Shown: positions 33,373 through 43,252, numbered from the stretch's first letter. The stretch: DNA of 56,825 nt from Alphaproteobacteria bacterium (GCA_947473805.1 CANJGB010000022.1:1-56825); one strand, 5' to 3'. Made by a program: numbers and translations. Notes: generated by a model from the letters alone, not told the origin.

Positions 33373-34926
33373 CTACTCCGCGGCCTGCGCCGGCGCCGGG
33401 GGCTTCCACCGCAGAACCGGCTGGCGGGCGGCGCGGGTCTCGTCCAGACGGCGGCGCGGGGCCAGCAGGGGCGCGGCAGCGAACCGCTCCTTGTCGCCGG
33501 CCTTGGCCCGCTCGGCCAGGTGGCGCAACGCACCGACGAAGGTGTCAATCGCGTCCTTCGATTCCGTTTCCGTCGGCTCGATCAGCATGGCGCCGTGCAC
33601 GACCAGCGGGAAGTACATGGTCATCGGATGATAGCCCTCGTCGATCATCGCCTTCGCGAAGTCGAGCGTGGTGACGCCGGTATCCTTCAGGAAGCGGTCG
33701 TCGAACAGGGCCTCGTGCATGCATGGCCCCTCGAACGCCGGGGTCATCACGTCCTTGAGAGACGCCATGACGTAGTTGGCGTTGAGCACCGCATCCTCCG
33801 CTACCTGGCGCAGGCCATCGGCGCCGTGGCTGAGCATGTAGGTCAAGGCACGGATGAACATGCCCATCTGGCCGTGGAAACCCTTGAGGCGGCCGAACGA
33901 ATGGCCGCCCGCGCCTTCATGCTCCACCAGCTGGAAGCCCTTCGCGTCGTGTACGACGTAGGGCACCGGCACGAAGCTGGCCAAGGCCTCGGACAAGACC
34001 ACGGGGCCGGAGCCCGGTCCGCCGCCGCCGTGCGGCGTCGAGAAGGTCTTGTGCAGGTTGATATGCATGGCGTCGATGCCGAGGTCGCCCGGGCGCACGC
34101 GGCCGACAATGGCGTTGAAGTTCGCGCCATCGCAATAGAAGTAGGCGCCGGCCTTGTGCGTCAGCTCCGCCACCTTGATGACGTCGCGTTCGAACAGGCC
34201 GCAGGTGTTCGGGTTGGTCAGCATGACCGCCGCGACGTCGGGCCCCAGCGCCCTGGCCAGCGCATCGAGATCGACGCGGCCTTCTTCATTGGCCGGGATC
34301 GACTCAACCTCGTAGCCGCAGAAGGCGGCCGTCGCCGGATTGGTGCCGTGCGCCGATTCCGGTACCAGCACCTTTTTGCGCGCGTCGCCGCGGGCACGGT
34401 GCGCGGCCCGTATGGCCATCAGGCCGCACAGCTCGCCGTGCGCACCGGCGGCCGGCGACATGGCGACGGCGGGCATGCCGGTCAGCGTCTTGAGCCAATG
34501 GGCCAGCGTGTCGATCAGTTCCAGCGCACCCTGCACGGTGGACACCGGCTGCATCGGGTGCAGGTCGCCGAGGCCTGGCAGGCGCGCGGCCTTCTCGTTC
34601 AGACGCGGATTGTGCTTCATCGTGCACGAGCCCAGCGGATAGAGGCCGCTGTCGATCGCGTAATTCTTGCGGCTGAGGCGCACAAAGTGGCGGACCACCT
34701 GGGGCTCGGACAGGCCAGGCAGGCCGATGGCATCGCGGCGGGCGAGGCCGCCGAGGCGCTCGGTTGTCTTCGGCGGCGCCGGCAGATCGACGCCGCAGCG
34801 ACCCGGGGCATCCTGCTCGAAACTCAGCAGTTCCTCGTGGTCGAGGCCGCGATTGCCGGTAAAGGTGGTGATGGCCGTGCCGTTGTCGTTGCCCGGCGCG
34901 GTGGGGCGGCCCTGGCGGTTCAGCAT
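33373..34926 (-). CDS. gcvPB: Glycine dehydrogenase (P protein) subunit 2
   Basis: A 517-residue PLP subunit of the two-part P protein that decarboxylates glycine and passes the aminomethyl group to lipoyl-GcvH. The PLP-binding Lys is in INLHKTFSTPHGGGGPG near residue 290. Further landmarks are YPLGSCTMKHNPRLNEK and SAHGTNPATAAFCGY. ATG at 34926 overlaps the gcvPA stop in TGATG, indicating coupling. The C-terminal tail is Pro/Ala-rich. It is the last gene of the gcv operon controlled by the glycine riboswitch. Confidence 0.95.
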   Translation of the reverse strand: MLNRQGRPTAPGNDNGTAITTFTGNRGLDHEELLSFEQDAPGRCGVDLPAPPKTTERLGGLARRDAIGLPGLSEPQVVRHFVRLSRKNYAIDSGLYPLGSCTMKHNPRLNEKAARLPGLGDLHPMQPVSTVQGALELIDTLAHWLKTLTGMPAVAMSPAAGAHGELCGLMAIRAAHRARGDARKKVLVPESAHGTNPATAAFCGYEVESIPANEEGRVDLDALARALGPDVAAVMLTNPNTCGLFERDVIKVAELTHKAGAYFYCDGANFNAIVGRVRPGDLGIDAMHINLHKTFSTPHGGGGPGSGPVVLSEALASFVPVPYVVHDAKGFQLVEHEGAGGHSFGRLKGFHGQMGMFIRALTYMLSHGADGLRQVAEDAVLNANYVMASLKDVMTPAFEGPCMHEALFDDRFLKDTGVTTLDFAKAMIDEGYHPMTMYFPLVVHGAMLIEPTETESKDAIDTFVGALRHLAERAKAGDKERFAAAPLLAPRRRLDETRAARQPVLRWKPPAPAQAAE

Positions 34927-36257
34927 CACAACACCTCTTTCAGGGCGGCGACGAGGCGGTCCATGTCAGCCTCGGTATTGGTTTCGGTCGCGGCGAGCAA
35001 CAGCACATTGGCCAGCGACGTATCGCCCGGATAAAGGCGCGACACTGGCACGCCGCCGAGAATGCCCTTTGCGGCCAATGCCTCGACGATCGCGGCGGCG
35101 GGCTTGGTCAGGCGAACGGCGAACTCGTTGAAGAACGTCTTGTTCAACGGCGTCACACCCGGCACCGCCGCCAGCTTGTCGGCCAGCTGCCCGGCCTTGG
35201 CGTGGTTCAGCCTGGCCAGGCCGGCAAAGCCCGCCTCGCCCAGCAGGGTCAGGTGGATGCAGAAGGCCAACGCGCAGAGCCCGGAATTGGTACAGATGTT
35301 TGAGGTCGCCTTTTCGCGGCGGATATGCTGCTCGCGGGTCGAGAGCGTCAACACGAAGCCGCGGCGGCCATCGGCATCGACGGTTTCGCCGCACAGGCGA
35401 CCCGGCATCTGGCGTACGAACTTCTCGCGCGTCGCGAACAGGCCCACATAGGGCCCGCCGAACGACAACGGCACGCCCAGCGACTGGCCCTCGGCCACCA
35501 CGATGTCGGCGCCCATCTCACCCGGCGGCGTGATCGCGCCCAGCGACACAATCTCGGCTACCGCGACGACCAGCAGCGCGCCCTTGGCGTGGCAGGCGGC
35601 GGCCAGCGGGCGCAGGTCGCGCACATGGCCGAACAGGGTCGGGTTCTGCACCACAACGCAGGCGGTGGTGTCGTCCACCAGCGCGCCCAGGTCCTCGACA
35701 CCATCGGGATCGGCTGGGGCGAGCACCGCGCTTTCGTCCAGCGTGCGGGTGGCGTCGCGATAATGCGGGTGCAGGCCGCCGGACAAAACCGCCTTCTTGC
35801 GGCGCGTCACGCGCTGCGCCATCAGCACCGCCTCGGCGCACGAAGTCGCGCCGTCATACATCGACGCATTCGCCACATCCATGCCGGTGATCAAGGCCAC
35901 CTGGGTCTGGAATTCGAACAGGTATTGCAGCGTGCCCTGGCTGATCTCGGGCTGGTACGGCGTGTAAGACGTGAGGAATTCCGAGCGCTGGATCAAATGA
36001 TCGGCGCTGGCCGGAATGTGATGGCGATAGGCGCCGGCGCCGAGGAAGCACGGCGCGGTCGCGGGCGACAGGTTCTTCGCCGCAAAGCCCATAATGACGC
36101 GCTCGACCTCGAGCTCACCCTGGTGGAACGGCAAGTCGACGGGTTTGGCCAGTTGCGCCGATGCCGGCACGTCGCGGAACAGCGCGTCGATGTTTTTCAC
36201 GCCGATGGTGGCGAGCATGGCCCGCCGGTCGGGGTCGGTCAGCGGCAAATAGCGCAT
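34926..36257 (-). CDS. gcvPA: Glycine dehydrogenase (P protein) subunit 1
   Basis: A 443-residue partner of gcvPB, forming the alpha2beta2 P protein. It begins with [20 protein letters not shown], typical of this subunit. [19 protein letters not shown] and [19 protein letters not shown] are conserved, as is [14 protein letters not shown]. It carries no PLP Lys; that lies in subunit 2. It is preceded 2 bp upstream by the gcvH stop and overlaps gcvPB by one base. The split P protein is one of two known arrangements; the other is a single long GcvP. Confidence 0.95.
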   Translation of the reverse strand: MRYLPLTDPDRRAMLATIGVKNIDALFRDVPASAQLAKPVDLPFHQGELEVERVIMGFAAKNLSPATAPCFLGAGAYRHHIPASADHLIQRSEFLTSYTPYQPEISQGTLQYLFEFQTQVALITGMDVANASMYDGATSCAEAVLMAQRVTRRKKAVLSGGLHPHYRDATRTLDESAVLAPADPDGVEDLGALVDDTTACVVVQNPTLFGHVRDLRPLAAACHAKGALLVVAVAEIVSLGAITPPGEMGADIVVAEGQSLGVPLSFGGPYVGLFATREKFVRQMPGRLCGETVDADGRRGFVLTLSTREQHIRREKATSNICTNSGLCALAFCIHLTLLGEAGFAGLARLNHAKAGQLADKLAAVPGVTPLNKTFFNEFAVRLTKPAAAIVEALAAKGILGGVPVSRLYPGDTSLANVLLLAATETNTEADMDRLVAALKEVL

Positions 36258-36259
36258 GA

Positions 36260-36637
36260 TCAGCCCAGTCCTTTCACGAAGTCGGCATAGGCGGCCTCGT
36301 CCATCAGTTCGGCCAGCTCGGCCGGGTTGGACAGTTTCAGTTTCACGAACCAGCCCTCGCCCATCGGGTCGCGGTTGACCAGCGCCGGATCGCCGGACAG
36401 CTGATCGTTGGCGCCGATCACCTCGCCGCCCACGGGCGCGTAGACCTCGCTGGCGGCCTTGACGGATTCAACCACCGCCGCCTCGCCGCCCTTGGCGACC
36501 TTCTTGCCGACATCGGGCAGGTCGACGAAGACCACGTCGCCCAGCTGGTTCTGGGCGTAGTCGCTGATGCCCACGGTGGCGGTGTCGCCCTCGACGCGGA
36601 TCCATTCGTGGTCCTTGGTGTAGCGAATCTCACTCAT
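36260..36637 (-). CDS. gcvH: Glycine cleavage system H protein
   Basis: A 125-residue lipoyl carrier that shuttles the aminomethyl group between P and T proteins. The lipoylated Lys is in [19 protein letters not shown] near residue 62. ITDYAQ-like [18 protein letters not shown] and the C-terminal [21 protein letters not shown] complete the fold. ATG at 36637 with GAGGAC upstream gives [17 protein letters not shown], the standard N-terminus; the longer open frame overlaps gcvT and is not used. Confidence 0.95.
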   Translation of the reverse strand: MSEIRYTKDHEWIRVEGDTATVGISDYAQNQLGDVVFVDLPDVGKKVAKGGEAAVVESVKAASEVYAPVGGEVIGANDQLSGDPALVNRDPMGEGWFVKLKLSNPAELAELMDEAAYADFVKGLG

Positions 36638-36647
36638 ATTGCGTCCT

Positions 36648-37760
36648 CTAACTGGCGTAGCGTTTGGCGGTGAAGGGCATGGCGGCGACGCGCGCCGGCA
36701 AGGGTTTGCCGCGCACGACGAGCTGAAGCGGCGTGTCGGTTTTGGCGAGCGCCGTGGGCACGTAGCCCATGGCAATCGGGCCGTTGACGGTCGGTCCGAA
36801 ACCGCCTGACGTGATCTCGCCCACTATCGCGCCGGCAGCATCAGTAATGGGCGTGTGTTCGCGGGCGGGCGCACGCCCCTCGGGCCGAATGCCAACGCGC
36901 TTGCGCGTCGGCCCCTCGGCCAATTGCTTCTGGATAACCGCCGCGCCGGGAAAGCCGCCCTCGGCACGGCGGCGCTTGCCGATGCTCCACGCAATGGCCG
37001 CTTCGACCGGCGTGGTCGTGGTATCGATGTCGTGACCGTAGAGGCAGAGGCCGGCTTCGAGCCGGAGCGAATCCCGCGCACCGAGGCCGATGGGCTTCAC
37101 TTCGGGTTCGGCCAGAAGCAGGCGGGCCAGGCGCTCGGCCGCATCGTTCGGCACCGAGATTTCGAAGCCATCCTCGCCGGTATAACCCGAGCGCGTCACG
37201 AAGCAGCGCACACCGGCAATATCGACCTCGGCATAGGACATGAACGCCACGGCCGAAACGGCAGGCGCATAACGCGCCAGGGCAGTGACCGCGGCGGGTC
37301 CCTGCAGCGCCAGCAGCGCGCGGTCGAGGATCGGCTCGACGGCGCAGTCCCGCAGGCCGGTGGCGAGCAGCGCGAAATCCTGCTCCTTGCAGCCGGCATT
37401 GACGACGAGGAACAGGTCGCCCGCGCGGCGCGTGACCATCAGGTCATCAAGGATGCCGCCTGTCTCGTTGGTGAATTGCGTGTAGCGCGTGCGGCCTGGT
37501 TCGAGGCCCATAATGTCGCCGGGCACCAGGCGTTCCAGCGACCTCGCCGGATCGGCACCGGAAATGCGCACCTGCCCCATATGCGAGACATCGAACAGGC
37601 CAGCCTGGGCGCGTGTCTGCAGATGTTCGGCGAGGATGCCTGCCGGATACTGCACCGGCATCGCATAGCCCGCGAACGGCACCATGCGGGCGCCCAGCGC
37701 CACGTGCAGGTCATTCAGCGGGGTGGTCTTGAGGTCGCCGGCAGCGGCCGAGTTATCCAC
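36648..37760 (-). CDS. gcvT: Glycine cleavage system T protein (aminomethyltransferase)
   Basis: A 370-residue folate-binding protein that releases ammonia and forms methylene-THF from aminomethyl-lipoyl-GcvH. [36 protein letters not shown] and [12 protein letters not shown] are family signatures; [18 protein letters not shown] contains the folate site. The start is GTG at 37760 with GGAG 9 bases upstream, 50 bp after the riboswitch. A perfect DnaA-box sequence overlaps the start codon, possibly by chance. It is the first gene of gcvT-H-PA-PB. Confidence 0.95.
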   Translation of the reverse strand: MDNSAAAGDLKTTPLNDLHVALGARMVPFAGYAMPVQYPAGILAEHLQTRAQAGLFDVSHMGQVRISGADPARSLERLVPGDIMGLEPGRTRYTQFTNETGGILDDLMVTRRAGDLFLVVNAGCKEQDFALLATGLRDCAVEPILDRALLALQGPAAVTALARYAPAVSAVAFMSYAEVDIAGVRCFVTRSGYTGEDGFEISVPNDAAERLARLLLAEPEVKPIGLGARDSLRLEAGLCLYGHDIDTTTTPVEAAIAWSIGKRRRAEGGFPGAAVIQKQLAEGPTRKRVGIRPEGRAPAREHTPITDAAGAIVGEITSGGFGPTVNGPIAMGYVPTALAKTDTPLQLVVRGKPLPARVAAMPFTAKRYAS

Positions 37761-37761
37761 A
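37753..37761 (+). promoter_or_regulatory. DnaA-box sequence at the gcvT start
   Basis: TTATCCACA, an exact DnaA box, overlaps the GTG start codon of gcvT and the base before it. Its coding context (VDN) makes a chance match quite possible. Confidence 0.2.
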
Positions 37762-37810
37762 GGTTACTCCATCCAGAATCCGAACGTCGTTGCCACCGGC
37801 ATCGACGCCC

Positions 37811-38010
37811 CGCTCTGTCTGGGGACCTGAGAGATTTCGCCATCCAGCACCAGCGGCCGGCGGCTTACTCCTTCGGTGAGGCTAGCGCCTCACGGCGCCG
37901 CCTGCTTTCCAGAGTTCCATCACCTCGCGGTCCGGGTGCCTGAGAGTTTCCGGGGCGGTTGCTCCTTCGGCGCCGCTGGCCGGTTGTGCCGGCCTGGCGG
38001 TCTCTCCCGC
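37811..38010 (-). ncRNA. Tandem glycine riboswitch
   Basis: On the minus strand two aptamers are arranged in series. The first, from 38010, contains GGGAGAGACC, then GCGCCGAAGGAGCAACC and AACTCTCAGGCACC. The second, from about 37920, contains CTCTGGA, CACCGAAGGAGTAAGCC and ATCTCTCAGGTCCC, ending in CAGACAGAG near 37811. These are the conserved cores of the gcvT motif. The gene directly downstream is gcvT, so glycine should turn the operon on, by relieving termination or by opening the ribosome site. Confidence 0.92.
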
Positions 38011-38057
38011 GAGGGTCTCGTGTATGGCCTATCGGCTTGCGCCAGTGGTCGTGGGCG

Positions 38058-38085
38058 ATACTAGTTGGGGTGCCCCACGAGTCAA
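38058..38085 (-). promoter_or_regulatory. Sigma-70 promoter of the gcv operon
   Basis: On the minus strand TTGACT (38080-38085) and TAGTAT (38058-38063) are separated by 16 bp. Transcription would begin near 38050, about 40 bp before the first riboswitch aptamer. The spacer contains an inverted repeat, TGGGG-TG-CCCCA at 38066-38077, which could be an operator. This promoter is among the clearest in the window. Confidence 0.7.
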
Positions 38086-38181
38086 CGATTCCCGGCCGCA
38101 GGCCACAAACGCGGGAGAATCCTCGTGTAATTGGTGACAAACAGGATTGCGCTCCTCAGCGCCGGAGCGTGCCGCAAACGA

Positions 38182-38207
38182 CTCGGGGGCGCCGACGCAC
38201 CCCCGAG
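38182..38207 (-). terminator. Hairpin after the glycine-rich protein gene
   Basis: CTCGGGGG at 38182-38189 pairs with CCCCCGAG at 38200-38207 over a 10-base loop. It lies 20 bp beyond the stop of the minus-strand glycine-rich gene. The tail (TCGTTTG) has few T residues, so efficiency is unclear. Confidence 0.5.
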
Positions 38208-38226
38208 GTTTAACTGCGATGCGGGT

Positions 38227-38592
38227 CTAGTTGACCTTGACCGCGCCGGCCCCCGAACCGGAACCCGAAATGGTCGGCGGATGCGGCTGCGGCACGGTTA
38301 CCGAGCCGGAGCCGCTGGTGCCGCCCGAACCGGACGCACCGCTGCCATACGCGCCGGAATTGGTGCGCGCCCTGGTACGCTGGTTAGTGGTGGCACTGCC
38401 CGAGGCGCTGGTGCCCGTGGAGGCGCCGTTGCCACCGGCCGATGCGCCAGCCCCGGCGCCGACACCCACGCCCACACCCGGAACGTTCACAGTCGCGCCG
38501 GTACCAGTACCCACGCCAACGTTCTGGGCCAGGGCCGGACCTGCGATCAGCAGCGCGCCAATGGCCGCCGCGCCAATCTTGTTGATACTCAT
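38227..38592 (-). CDS. Secreted Gly/Ser/Ala-rich low-complexity protein
   Basis: A 121-residue protein with signal peptide SINKIGAAAIGALLIAGPALA, then Gly-Val and Gly-Ala repeats (GVGTGTGATVNVPGVGVGVG) and Gly-Ser repeats with an Arg-containing stretch TTNQRTRARTN. I recognise no domain. AAGGAG lies 8 bp before the ATG. The composition suggests an extended envelope or extracellular polypeptide. The opposite strand is open as a Pro/Glu-rich frame over the same interval, a side effect of the Gly-rich codons. A hairpin follows the stop. Confidence 0.6.
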   Translation of the reverse strand: MSINKIGAAAIGALLIAGPALAQNVGVGTGTGATVNVPGVGVGVGAGAGASAGGNGASTGTSASGSATTNQRTRARTNSGAYGSGASGSGGTSGSGSVTVPQPHPPTISGSGSGAGAVKVN

Positions 38593-38734
38593 GATGTAGC
38601 TCCTTGGTTCTTGTTCAGCTCTGCTTCCACAGCAAAGAAACGGAGGGCCATCTGGGCAGGTTCCGGCCTTTCATTTGCCGCGATTGACCGACCCCGGTAC
38701 GATTTGGGCAATACAGGGGCACCGGGAGGCAGGC

Positions 38735-39235
38735 ATGAACCCGTTCTTCATCGACCAGATGGCGATGTACTCCGCCTATCACCGCAACGGCCGCAACCGG
38801 GCGACACACTTTGTCGGCATACCGCTGATCGTGTTCGCGATCTTCGTGCCGCTGGCGATGGTGCGGGTATGGGACCAGGTGTCGCTGGGCATGGTGCTGT
38901 TCGTGCTGGCCGGCCTGTTCTATCTCTGGCTCGACCGAACGCTGGGCGCACTGATGGCGCTGGTCCTGCTGTTGCTGCTGGTACTGGGCGAATGGGTCGC
39001 GGCCCAGGGCACCACGACAGCGTGGAGCGTGTTTGCCATCGCCTTCGTCGGCGGCTGGGCCTTCCAGCTGGTCGGCCATGTCTACGAGCGCCGCCGGCCC
39101 GCTCTGGCCGACAACCTGCTACAGGCGCTGATCGGCCCGATGTTCCTGGTGGCGGAGACCGCATTCGCGCTCGGCTTCAAACGTCCGATGCACGATGCGG
39201 TCGAGGCGCGGTGGAGCCGCTACGCGGCAGCCTGA
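38735..39235 (+). CDS. DUF962 / Mpo1-like membrane protein
   Basis: A 166-residue protein with four hydrophobic helices. It begins FIDQMAMYSAYHRNGRNRATHFVGIPLIVF, the DUF962 signature whose histidines in yeast Mpo1 bind iron for alpha-oxidation of 2-hydroxy fatty acids. A second His motif is FQLVGHVYERRRPAL. The length is normal. The enzyme activity is known for yeast; for bacterial members it is inferred. GGGAGG lies just upstream of ATG at 38735. It ends 4 bp from the convergent lipoprotein stop. Confidence 0.8.
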   Translation: MNPFFIDQMAMYSAYHRNGRNRATHFVGIPLIVFAIFVPLAMVRVWDQVSLGMVLFVLAGLFYLWLDRTLGALMALVLLLLLVLGEWVAAQGTTTAWSVFAIAFVGGWAFQLVGHVYERRRPALADNLLQALIGPMFLVAETAFALGFKRPMHDAVEARWSRYAAA

Positions 39236-39239
39236 CGGT

Positions 39240-39779
39240 TCAGGGCGTGCCGCGCTGCTGGCGGTTGAACTGCAACTGCTCTTCGCTGAGTTGCAGGCCG
39301 ACCAGGATTTCGATTTCCGACGAGCGCTTCCCGTTGAGCGGAATGCGCTGCACGGTCTCCTCGACGACGCCGGCGCGACGGCGGCCGGCCGGCAGGTCGA
39401 TGCGGGATTCGAACGCCTCCCTGACCAGGATCTGCTGAGTGGAATCGACGACAGCGACAAAGTAGGAAATGGTCGAGACGACGTCGCCCTGCGAGGCCGG
39501 CCCGCGCGTGGCGGCAACGCCCAGCGTCGTGGTCACAACGACATTGGCATTCTTGTCCTTGAATTCGCAGACGGCGTCGAGACCGACCACATCGACCTGG
39601 AAGGCGACGTCGGTGGCGTCACGGCCCGTACCCTGGCGGAACTGGGTCAGCTTGTTGGCGTCGCCCAACAGGCGCACCTTCGGGCAGGGAGGCGGAACTT
39701 CCTTGCTGGTGCCCATCATGCCGCAGCCGGCCAGGGCCGACACCAAAAGGGCCGCCGAAACAACGCGCCAGAATTTCAT
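39240..39779 (-). CDS. Lipoprotein of unknown function
   Basis: A 179-residue exported protein with a lipobox LAGC at residues 17-20 (SAALLVSALAGCGMMG), so anchored to a membrane. The mature part has VAFQVDVVGLDAVCEFKDKNANVVVTTTLGVAATRGP, a pattern of beta strands, and ends with Gln-rich LSEEQLQFNRQQ. I recognise no named family, though similar lipoproteins occur in Rhodospirillales. ATG at 39779 is used because it gives the signal peptide; the frame is open upstream but lacks support. It diverges from ispH. Confidence 0.65.
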   Translation of the reverse strand: MKFWRVVSAALLVSALAGCGMMGTSKEVPPPCPKVRLLGDANKLTQFRQGTGRDATDVAFQVDVVGLDAVCEFKDKNANVVVTTTLGVAATRGPASQGDVVSTISYFVAVVDSTQQILVREAFESRIDLPAGRRRAGVVEETVQRIPLNGKRSSEIEILVGLQLSEEQLQFNRQQRGTP

Positions 39780-39936
39780 CGAAACAGGTTCCCGAAAGGC
39801 AAGGTCACATAAGCAGGGCGGCGGCGCACCGGTCGCCGGCCCCGGAGTATAGGGATGCCCTTGCGCGCGTCCAAGCGAGGCTTTATCGACAGTATCCAAG
39901 CCGCCTGCCTGGGACAATTCGCCCTACATATACGCC

Positions 39937-40884
39937 ATGACCAAGCCCCCCCTCACCATCCTGCTGGCCGCCCCGCGCGGCTTTTGCGCCGGCGTCGACC
40001 GGGCCGTGCAGATTGTCGAGCTGGCTTTGGCCAAGTTCGGGCCGCCGGTCTATGTCCGCCACGAGATCGTGCACAACCGCTTCGTGGTCGAGGGGCTGGA
40101 GCGCGCCGGCGCGGTGTTCGTCGACGAGCTGGACCAGGTGCCGGCTGGCGCGCCGGTCATCTTCTCCGCCCATGGCGTGCCGAAATCGGTCCCCGCCGAG
40201 GCCGAACGCCGCAATCTCGTTTATCTCGACGCCACCTGCCCGCTGGTCAGCAAGGTGCACCGCGAGGCCGAGCGCCACGACGCCGATGGCCGCCAGATCG
40301 TCCTGGTCGGCCATGCCGGCCACCCGGAAGTGATCGGCACGATGGGACAATTGCCCGAAGGCAATGTGGTGCTGGTCGAAACGCTGGCCGATGTCGAGCG
40401 GCTTGTGGTGCGCGACCCCGACAACGTGGCCTATGCCACGCAGACGACGCTGTCGGTCGATGACACGGCCGAGATCATGGCGGCGCTCAAGGCGCGCTTC
40501 CCCAACATCACCGGACCGCGCAAGGAAGACATCTGCTACGCCACCACCAACCGCCAGGCGGCGGTAAAGGCCATTGCGGCGCAGTGCGATGCGCTGCTGG
40601 TGATCGGCGCGCCGAACTCGTCCAATTCGCGCCGGCTGGTCGAGGTGGCGACGCGGGCCGGCTGCGCCAATGCGTTCCTGGTCCAGCGCGCCCGCGATAT
40701 CGACTGGATGGCCCTGGGCACGCCAATGGTGCTGGGCATCACCGCCGGTGCCAGCGCGCCTGATGTGCTGGTCGACGAGGTGATCGCAACATGCGAGGAG
40801 CGGTTCCAGGTGACGCGCCGTGAAGTGGCGGTGACGACCGAGGACGTGCACTTCAAGCTGCCGCGCGCACTGGAAACGGCCTGA
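39937..40884 (+). CDS. ispH: 4-hydroxy-3-methylbut-2-enyl diphosphate reductase
   Basis: A 315-residue Fe-S enzyme of the last step of the MEP isoprenoid pathway, producing IPP and DMAPP. Cluster cysteines are in [13 protein letters not shown] (about 13), [11 protein letters not shown] (about 97) and [12 protein letters not shown] (about 198). The catalytic Glu/Thr region lies in [11 protein letters not shown], and the substrate-binding [15 protein letters not shown] follows. The gene precedes thrB by 3 bp, an arrangement common in alphaproteobacteria. Confidence 0.95.
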   Translation: MTKPPLTILLAAPRGFCAGVDRAVQIVELALAKFGPPVYVRHEIVHNRFVVEGLERAGAVFVDELDQVPAGAPVIFSAHGVPKSVPAEAERRNLVYLDATCPLVSKVHREAERHDADGRQIVLVGHAGHPEVIGTMGQLPEGNVVLVETLADVERLVVRDPDNVAYATQTTLSVDDTAEIMAALKARFPNITGPRKEDICYATTNRQAAVKAIAAQCDALLVIGAPNSSNSRRLVEVATRAGCANAFLVQRARDIDWMALGTPMVLGITAGASAPDVLVDEVIATCEERFQVTRREVAVTTEDVHFKLPRALETA

Positions 40885-40887
40885 ACC

Positions 40888-41868
40888 GTGGCGGTCTATA
40901 CCGAAGTCGATGACGACGACCTGGGTGCGCTGCTGGCGCACTACGACATCGGCACGGCGGTGGCGTGCAAGGGCATTGCCGAGGGCGTCGAGAATTCGAA
41001 CTACCTGCTGTCGACGACGACGGGCAACTTCATCCTGACCCTGTACGAGAAACGGGTGAAGGTTGAGGACCTGCCGTATTTCGTCGGCCTGATGGAACAT
41101 CTGGCAGCGAAGGGCGTCGCCTGCCCCACGCCGGTCAAGGATCGCAGCGGCAATGTGCTGCACCAGGTTGCAGGACGGCCGGCGGCGATCGTCAGTTTCC
41201 TGCAGGGCGTTTCGCCGCGCCGGGCCAGCGCGCAGCATTGCGCGGGCGTCGGCGGCGCGCTGGCAAAGCTGCATGTGGCCAGCGCCGATTTTCCGTTGTG
41301 GCGCGAGAATGCGCTGTCGGTCGCCGGCTGGCGGCCGCTGTTCGAGTCCTGCCGCGCGCGCGCCGACGAGGTTAAGCCGGGCCTGGCCGCCGAACTGTCG
41401 CGCGAACTGGACAGCCTTGAGGCGTCATGGCCGCGGCTGGGCGAAAGCCGCTCGCTGCCGGCCGGCGTCATCCATGCTGACCTGTTTCCCGACAACGTGT
41501 TCTTTCTCGACGGCCGGGTCAGCGGCATCATCGACTTCTACTTCGCGTGCAACGACTACTTTGTCTATGACCTGGCCATCGCGCTGAACGCCTGGTGCTT
41601 CGAGGCTGACGGCGCGTTCAACGTGACGAAGGCGCGGCTGTTGCTGCAGCACTATCGCGCCGGACGCACGGTGACGGAATCCGAACTGTTCAGCCTGCCG
41701 CTGTTCGCGCGCGGCGCGGCGTTGCGCTTCCTGCTGACGCGGCTGTACGACTGGCTGAACCAGGTGCCGGGCGCCCTGGTGAAGCCAAAGGACCCGCTGG
41801 AATATCTGCGCAAGCTGAAGTTCCACCAGCAGGTTCTGGGGCCGAGCGCGTACGGCCTCGAACTGTGA
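40888..41868 (+). CDS. thrB: Homoserine kinase (APH-fold type)
   Basis: A 326-residue enzyme that phosphorylates homoserine on the way to threonine. It belongs to the aminoglycoside-phosphotransferase fold, not the GHMP fold. The N-lobe has [28 protein letters not shown]; the catalytic loop is [13 protein letters not shown] near residue 195, followed by [19 protein letters not shown] with the metal Asp. GTG at 40888 is 3 bp after ispH. Threonine synthase is encoded 6 kb away on the other strand. Confidence 0.93.
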   Translation: MAVYTEVDDDDLGALLAHYDIGTAVACKGIAEGVENSNYLLSTTTGNFILTLYEKRVKVEDLPYFVGLMEHLAAKGVACPTPVKDRSGNVLHQVAGRPAAIVSFLQGVSPRRASAQHCAGVGGALAKLHVASADFPLWRENALSVAGWRPLFESCRARADEVKPGLAAELSRELDSLEASWPRLGESRSLPAGVIHADLFPDNVFFLDGRVSGIIDFYFACNDYFVYDLAIALNAWCFEADGAFNVTKARLLLQHYRAGRTVTESELFSLPLFARGAALRFLLTRLYDWLNQVPGALVKPKDPLEYLRKLKFHQQVLGPSAYGLEL

Positions 41869-42302
41869 GCGAGATCGATATCTATACGGATGGCGCGTGC
41901 AGCGGCAATCCGGGTCCGGGTGGCTGGGGCGCGCTGCTGGTGTGGAACGGCACCGAGCGCGAAATGTCGGGCGGCGAGCCGGCGACCACCAACAACCGCA
42001 TGGAGATGATGGCCGCGATCTCGGCGCTTGAGGCGCTGAAGCGGCCCAGCATCGTGCGGCTGCATACAGACAGCCAGTATCTGCGTGACGGCATCACCAA
42101 GTGGATCGCCGGCTGGAAGCGCAAGGGGTGGCTCACCGCCGACAAGAAGCCGGTGAAGAACGTCGACCTGTGGCAGCGGCTGGAAGCCGCGGCGGCGATC
42201 CACAAGATCGAGTGGCTGTGGGTGCGTGGCCATGATGGCCATCCCGAGAACGAGCGCGCCGATGCCCTGGCGCGCGGCGGCATCCCCGGAGCCAAACGTT
42301 GA
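41865..42302 (+). CDS. rnhA: Ribonuclease HI
   Basis: A 145-residue type 1 RNase H that degrades RNA in RNA-DNA hybrids. Catalytic residues lie in [17 protein letters not shown] (Asp), [16 protein letters not shown] (Glu), [12 protein letters not shown] (Asp) and [11 protein letters not shown] (Asp). A basic KRKGW handle is present. Its GTG start overlaps the thrB stop in GTGA, and its own stop overlaps the next gene by four bases, so ispH-thrB-rnhA-ghrA form one transcript. Confidence 0.95.
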   Translation: MSEIDIYTDGACSGNPGPGGWGALLVWNGTEREMSGGEPATTNNRMEMMAAISALEALKRPSIVRLHTDSQYLRDGITKWIAGWKRKGWLTADKKPVKNVDLWQRLEAAAAIHKIEWLWVRGHDGHPENERADALARGGIPGAKR

Positions 42303-43222
42303 GCATCGCGCTGCTGACGCGCCTGCCCGCCGCGGAAGCCGCGCGGTGGCGCGGCCTGCTGGAAGAGGCGCTGGGCGAGGCCATTCCGGCCAAGCCGGAC
42401 CCTGCGACTGTCGATATTGCGCTGGTCGCCAACCCGCCGGCGGGGTCGTTCGAGGCCCTGCCGAACCTGAAGTTCATCCAGAGCCTGTGGGCCGGCGTAG
42501 ACAGCCTGCTGGCAGATGCATCGCGTCCGCGCAACGTCCCGCTGGCGCGCCTGATTGACCCCGCCATGGCGGACACGATGGCCGAGGCGGTCGCGGCCTA
42601 TGTGCTGGACCTGCACCGGCAGGGCCCGCTGTACCGCCAGCAACAGGCGAAGCGCGTGTGGAAGCAGCACCTGCAGCCGCGCCCGGCGGAACGGCGCATC
42701 GGCATCCTGGGCATGGGCGCGATGGGGCAAAGGTCGGCGGAGGTGCTGCGCGCGTTGGGCTTCACCGTGTCGGGCTGGAGCCGCACGGGCGCCACGGTCG
42801 AAGGCGTCACCATGCAAGCGGGCGATGACGGGCTGGAGGCTCTGCTTACCGACACCGACATCCTGGTCAACCTGCTGCCGCTGACAAAGGAAACGCGCGG
42901 CCTGCTGGACCGGCTGCTGTTCGGGCAATTGCCGAGGGGGGCATCGGTCATCAACTTCGCCCGCGGTGGACACCTGGTTGCGGCCGACCTGCTGGCGGCG
43001 CTGGACGACGGCCACCTGGATCACGCGGTGCTGGACGTGTTCGAAACCGAGCCCCTGCCCGCCGACGATCCGCTGTGGCGGCACGCCAAGGTGACGCTGC
43101 TGCCGCACGTGGCGGCCTCGACCGATCCGCGCACGGCGGCGGCGTTCGTCGCCGCCAACGTCAGGGCGTGGCGGGCCGGAGAACCGGTCAAGGGCCTGGT
43201 CGCCGCCGAGCGCGGCTACTGA
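42299..43222 (+). CDS. ghrA: Glyoxylate/hydroxypyruvate reductase A-type dehydrogenase
   Basis: A 307-residue D-2-hydroxyacid dehydrogenase that reduces glyoxylate or hydroxypyruvate with NADPH or NADH. The Rossmann motif is [20 protein letters not shown] near residue 140. The substrate Arg is in [11 protein letters not shown]; the catalytic Glu lies in [16 protein letters not shown] and the His in LLPHVAAST. The N-terminal [16 protein letters not shown] is typical of GhrA. The TTG start at 42299 overlaps rnhA by four bases. A symmetric terminator follows the stop. Confidence 0.85.
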   Translation: MSIALLTRLPAAEAARWRGLLEEALGEAIPAKPDPATVDIALVANPPAGSFEALPNLKFIQSLWAGVDSLLADASRPRNVPLARLIDPAMADTMAEAVAAYVLDLHRQGPLYRQQQAKRVWKQHLQPRPAERRIGILGMGAMGQRSAEVLRALGFTVSGWSRTGATVEGVTMQAGDDGLEALLTDTDILVNLLPLTKETRGLLDRLLFGQLPRGASVINFARGGHLVAADLLAALDDGHLDHAVLDVFETEPLPADDPLWRHAKVTLLPHVAASTDPRTAAAFVAANVRAWRAGEPVKGLVAAERGY

Positions 43223-43252
43223 CGAAAAAGGGGGCCAGAGGCCCCCTTCGTC
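43221..43252. terminator. Bidirectional terminator between ghrA and the peroxiredoxin
   Basis: AAGGGGGCC (43228-43236) and GGCCCCCTT (43240-43248) form a nine-bp stem with a three-base loop, flanked by GACGAA and TTCGTC that can extend it. It sits between convergent stop codons at 43222 and 43272 and has A/T runs on both sides, so it can serve both transcripts. Confidence 0.8.

Noticed and set aside
33520-35034. A 504-codon open frame opposite gcvPB
   Set aside because: It has no recognisable domain and spans two real genes of the gcv operon; it is a product of high GC content.
37876-38213. Small plus-strand frames over the riboswitch interval
   Set aside because: They coincide with the conserved glycine riboswitch cores and the gcv promoter on the minus strand.
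38231-38599. Pro/Glu-rich plus-strand frame opposite the glycine-rich protein
   Set aside because: It lacks a ribosome site and signal; the minus-strand gene has a signal peptide, AAGGAG and a downstream hairpin.
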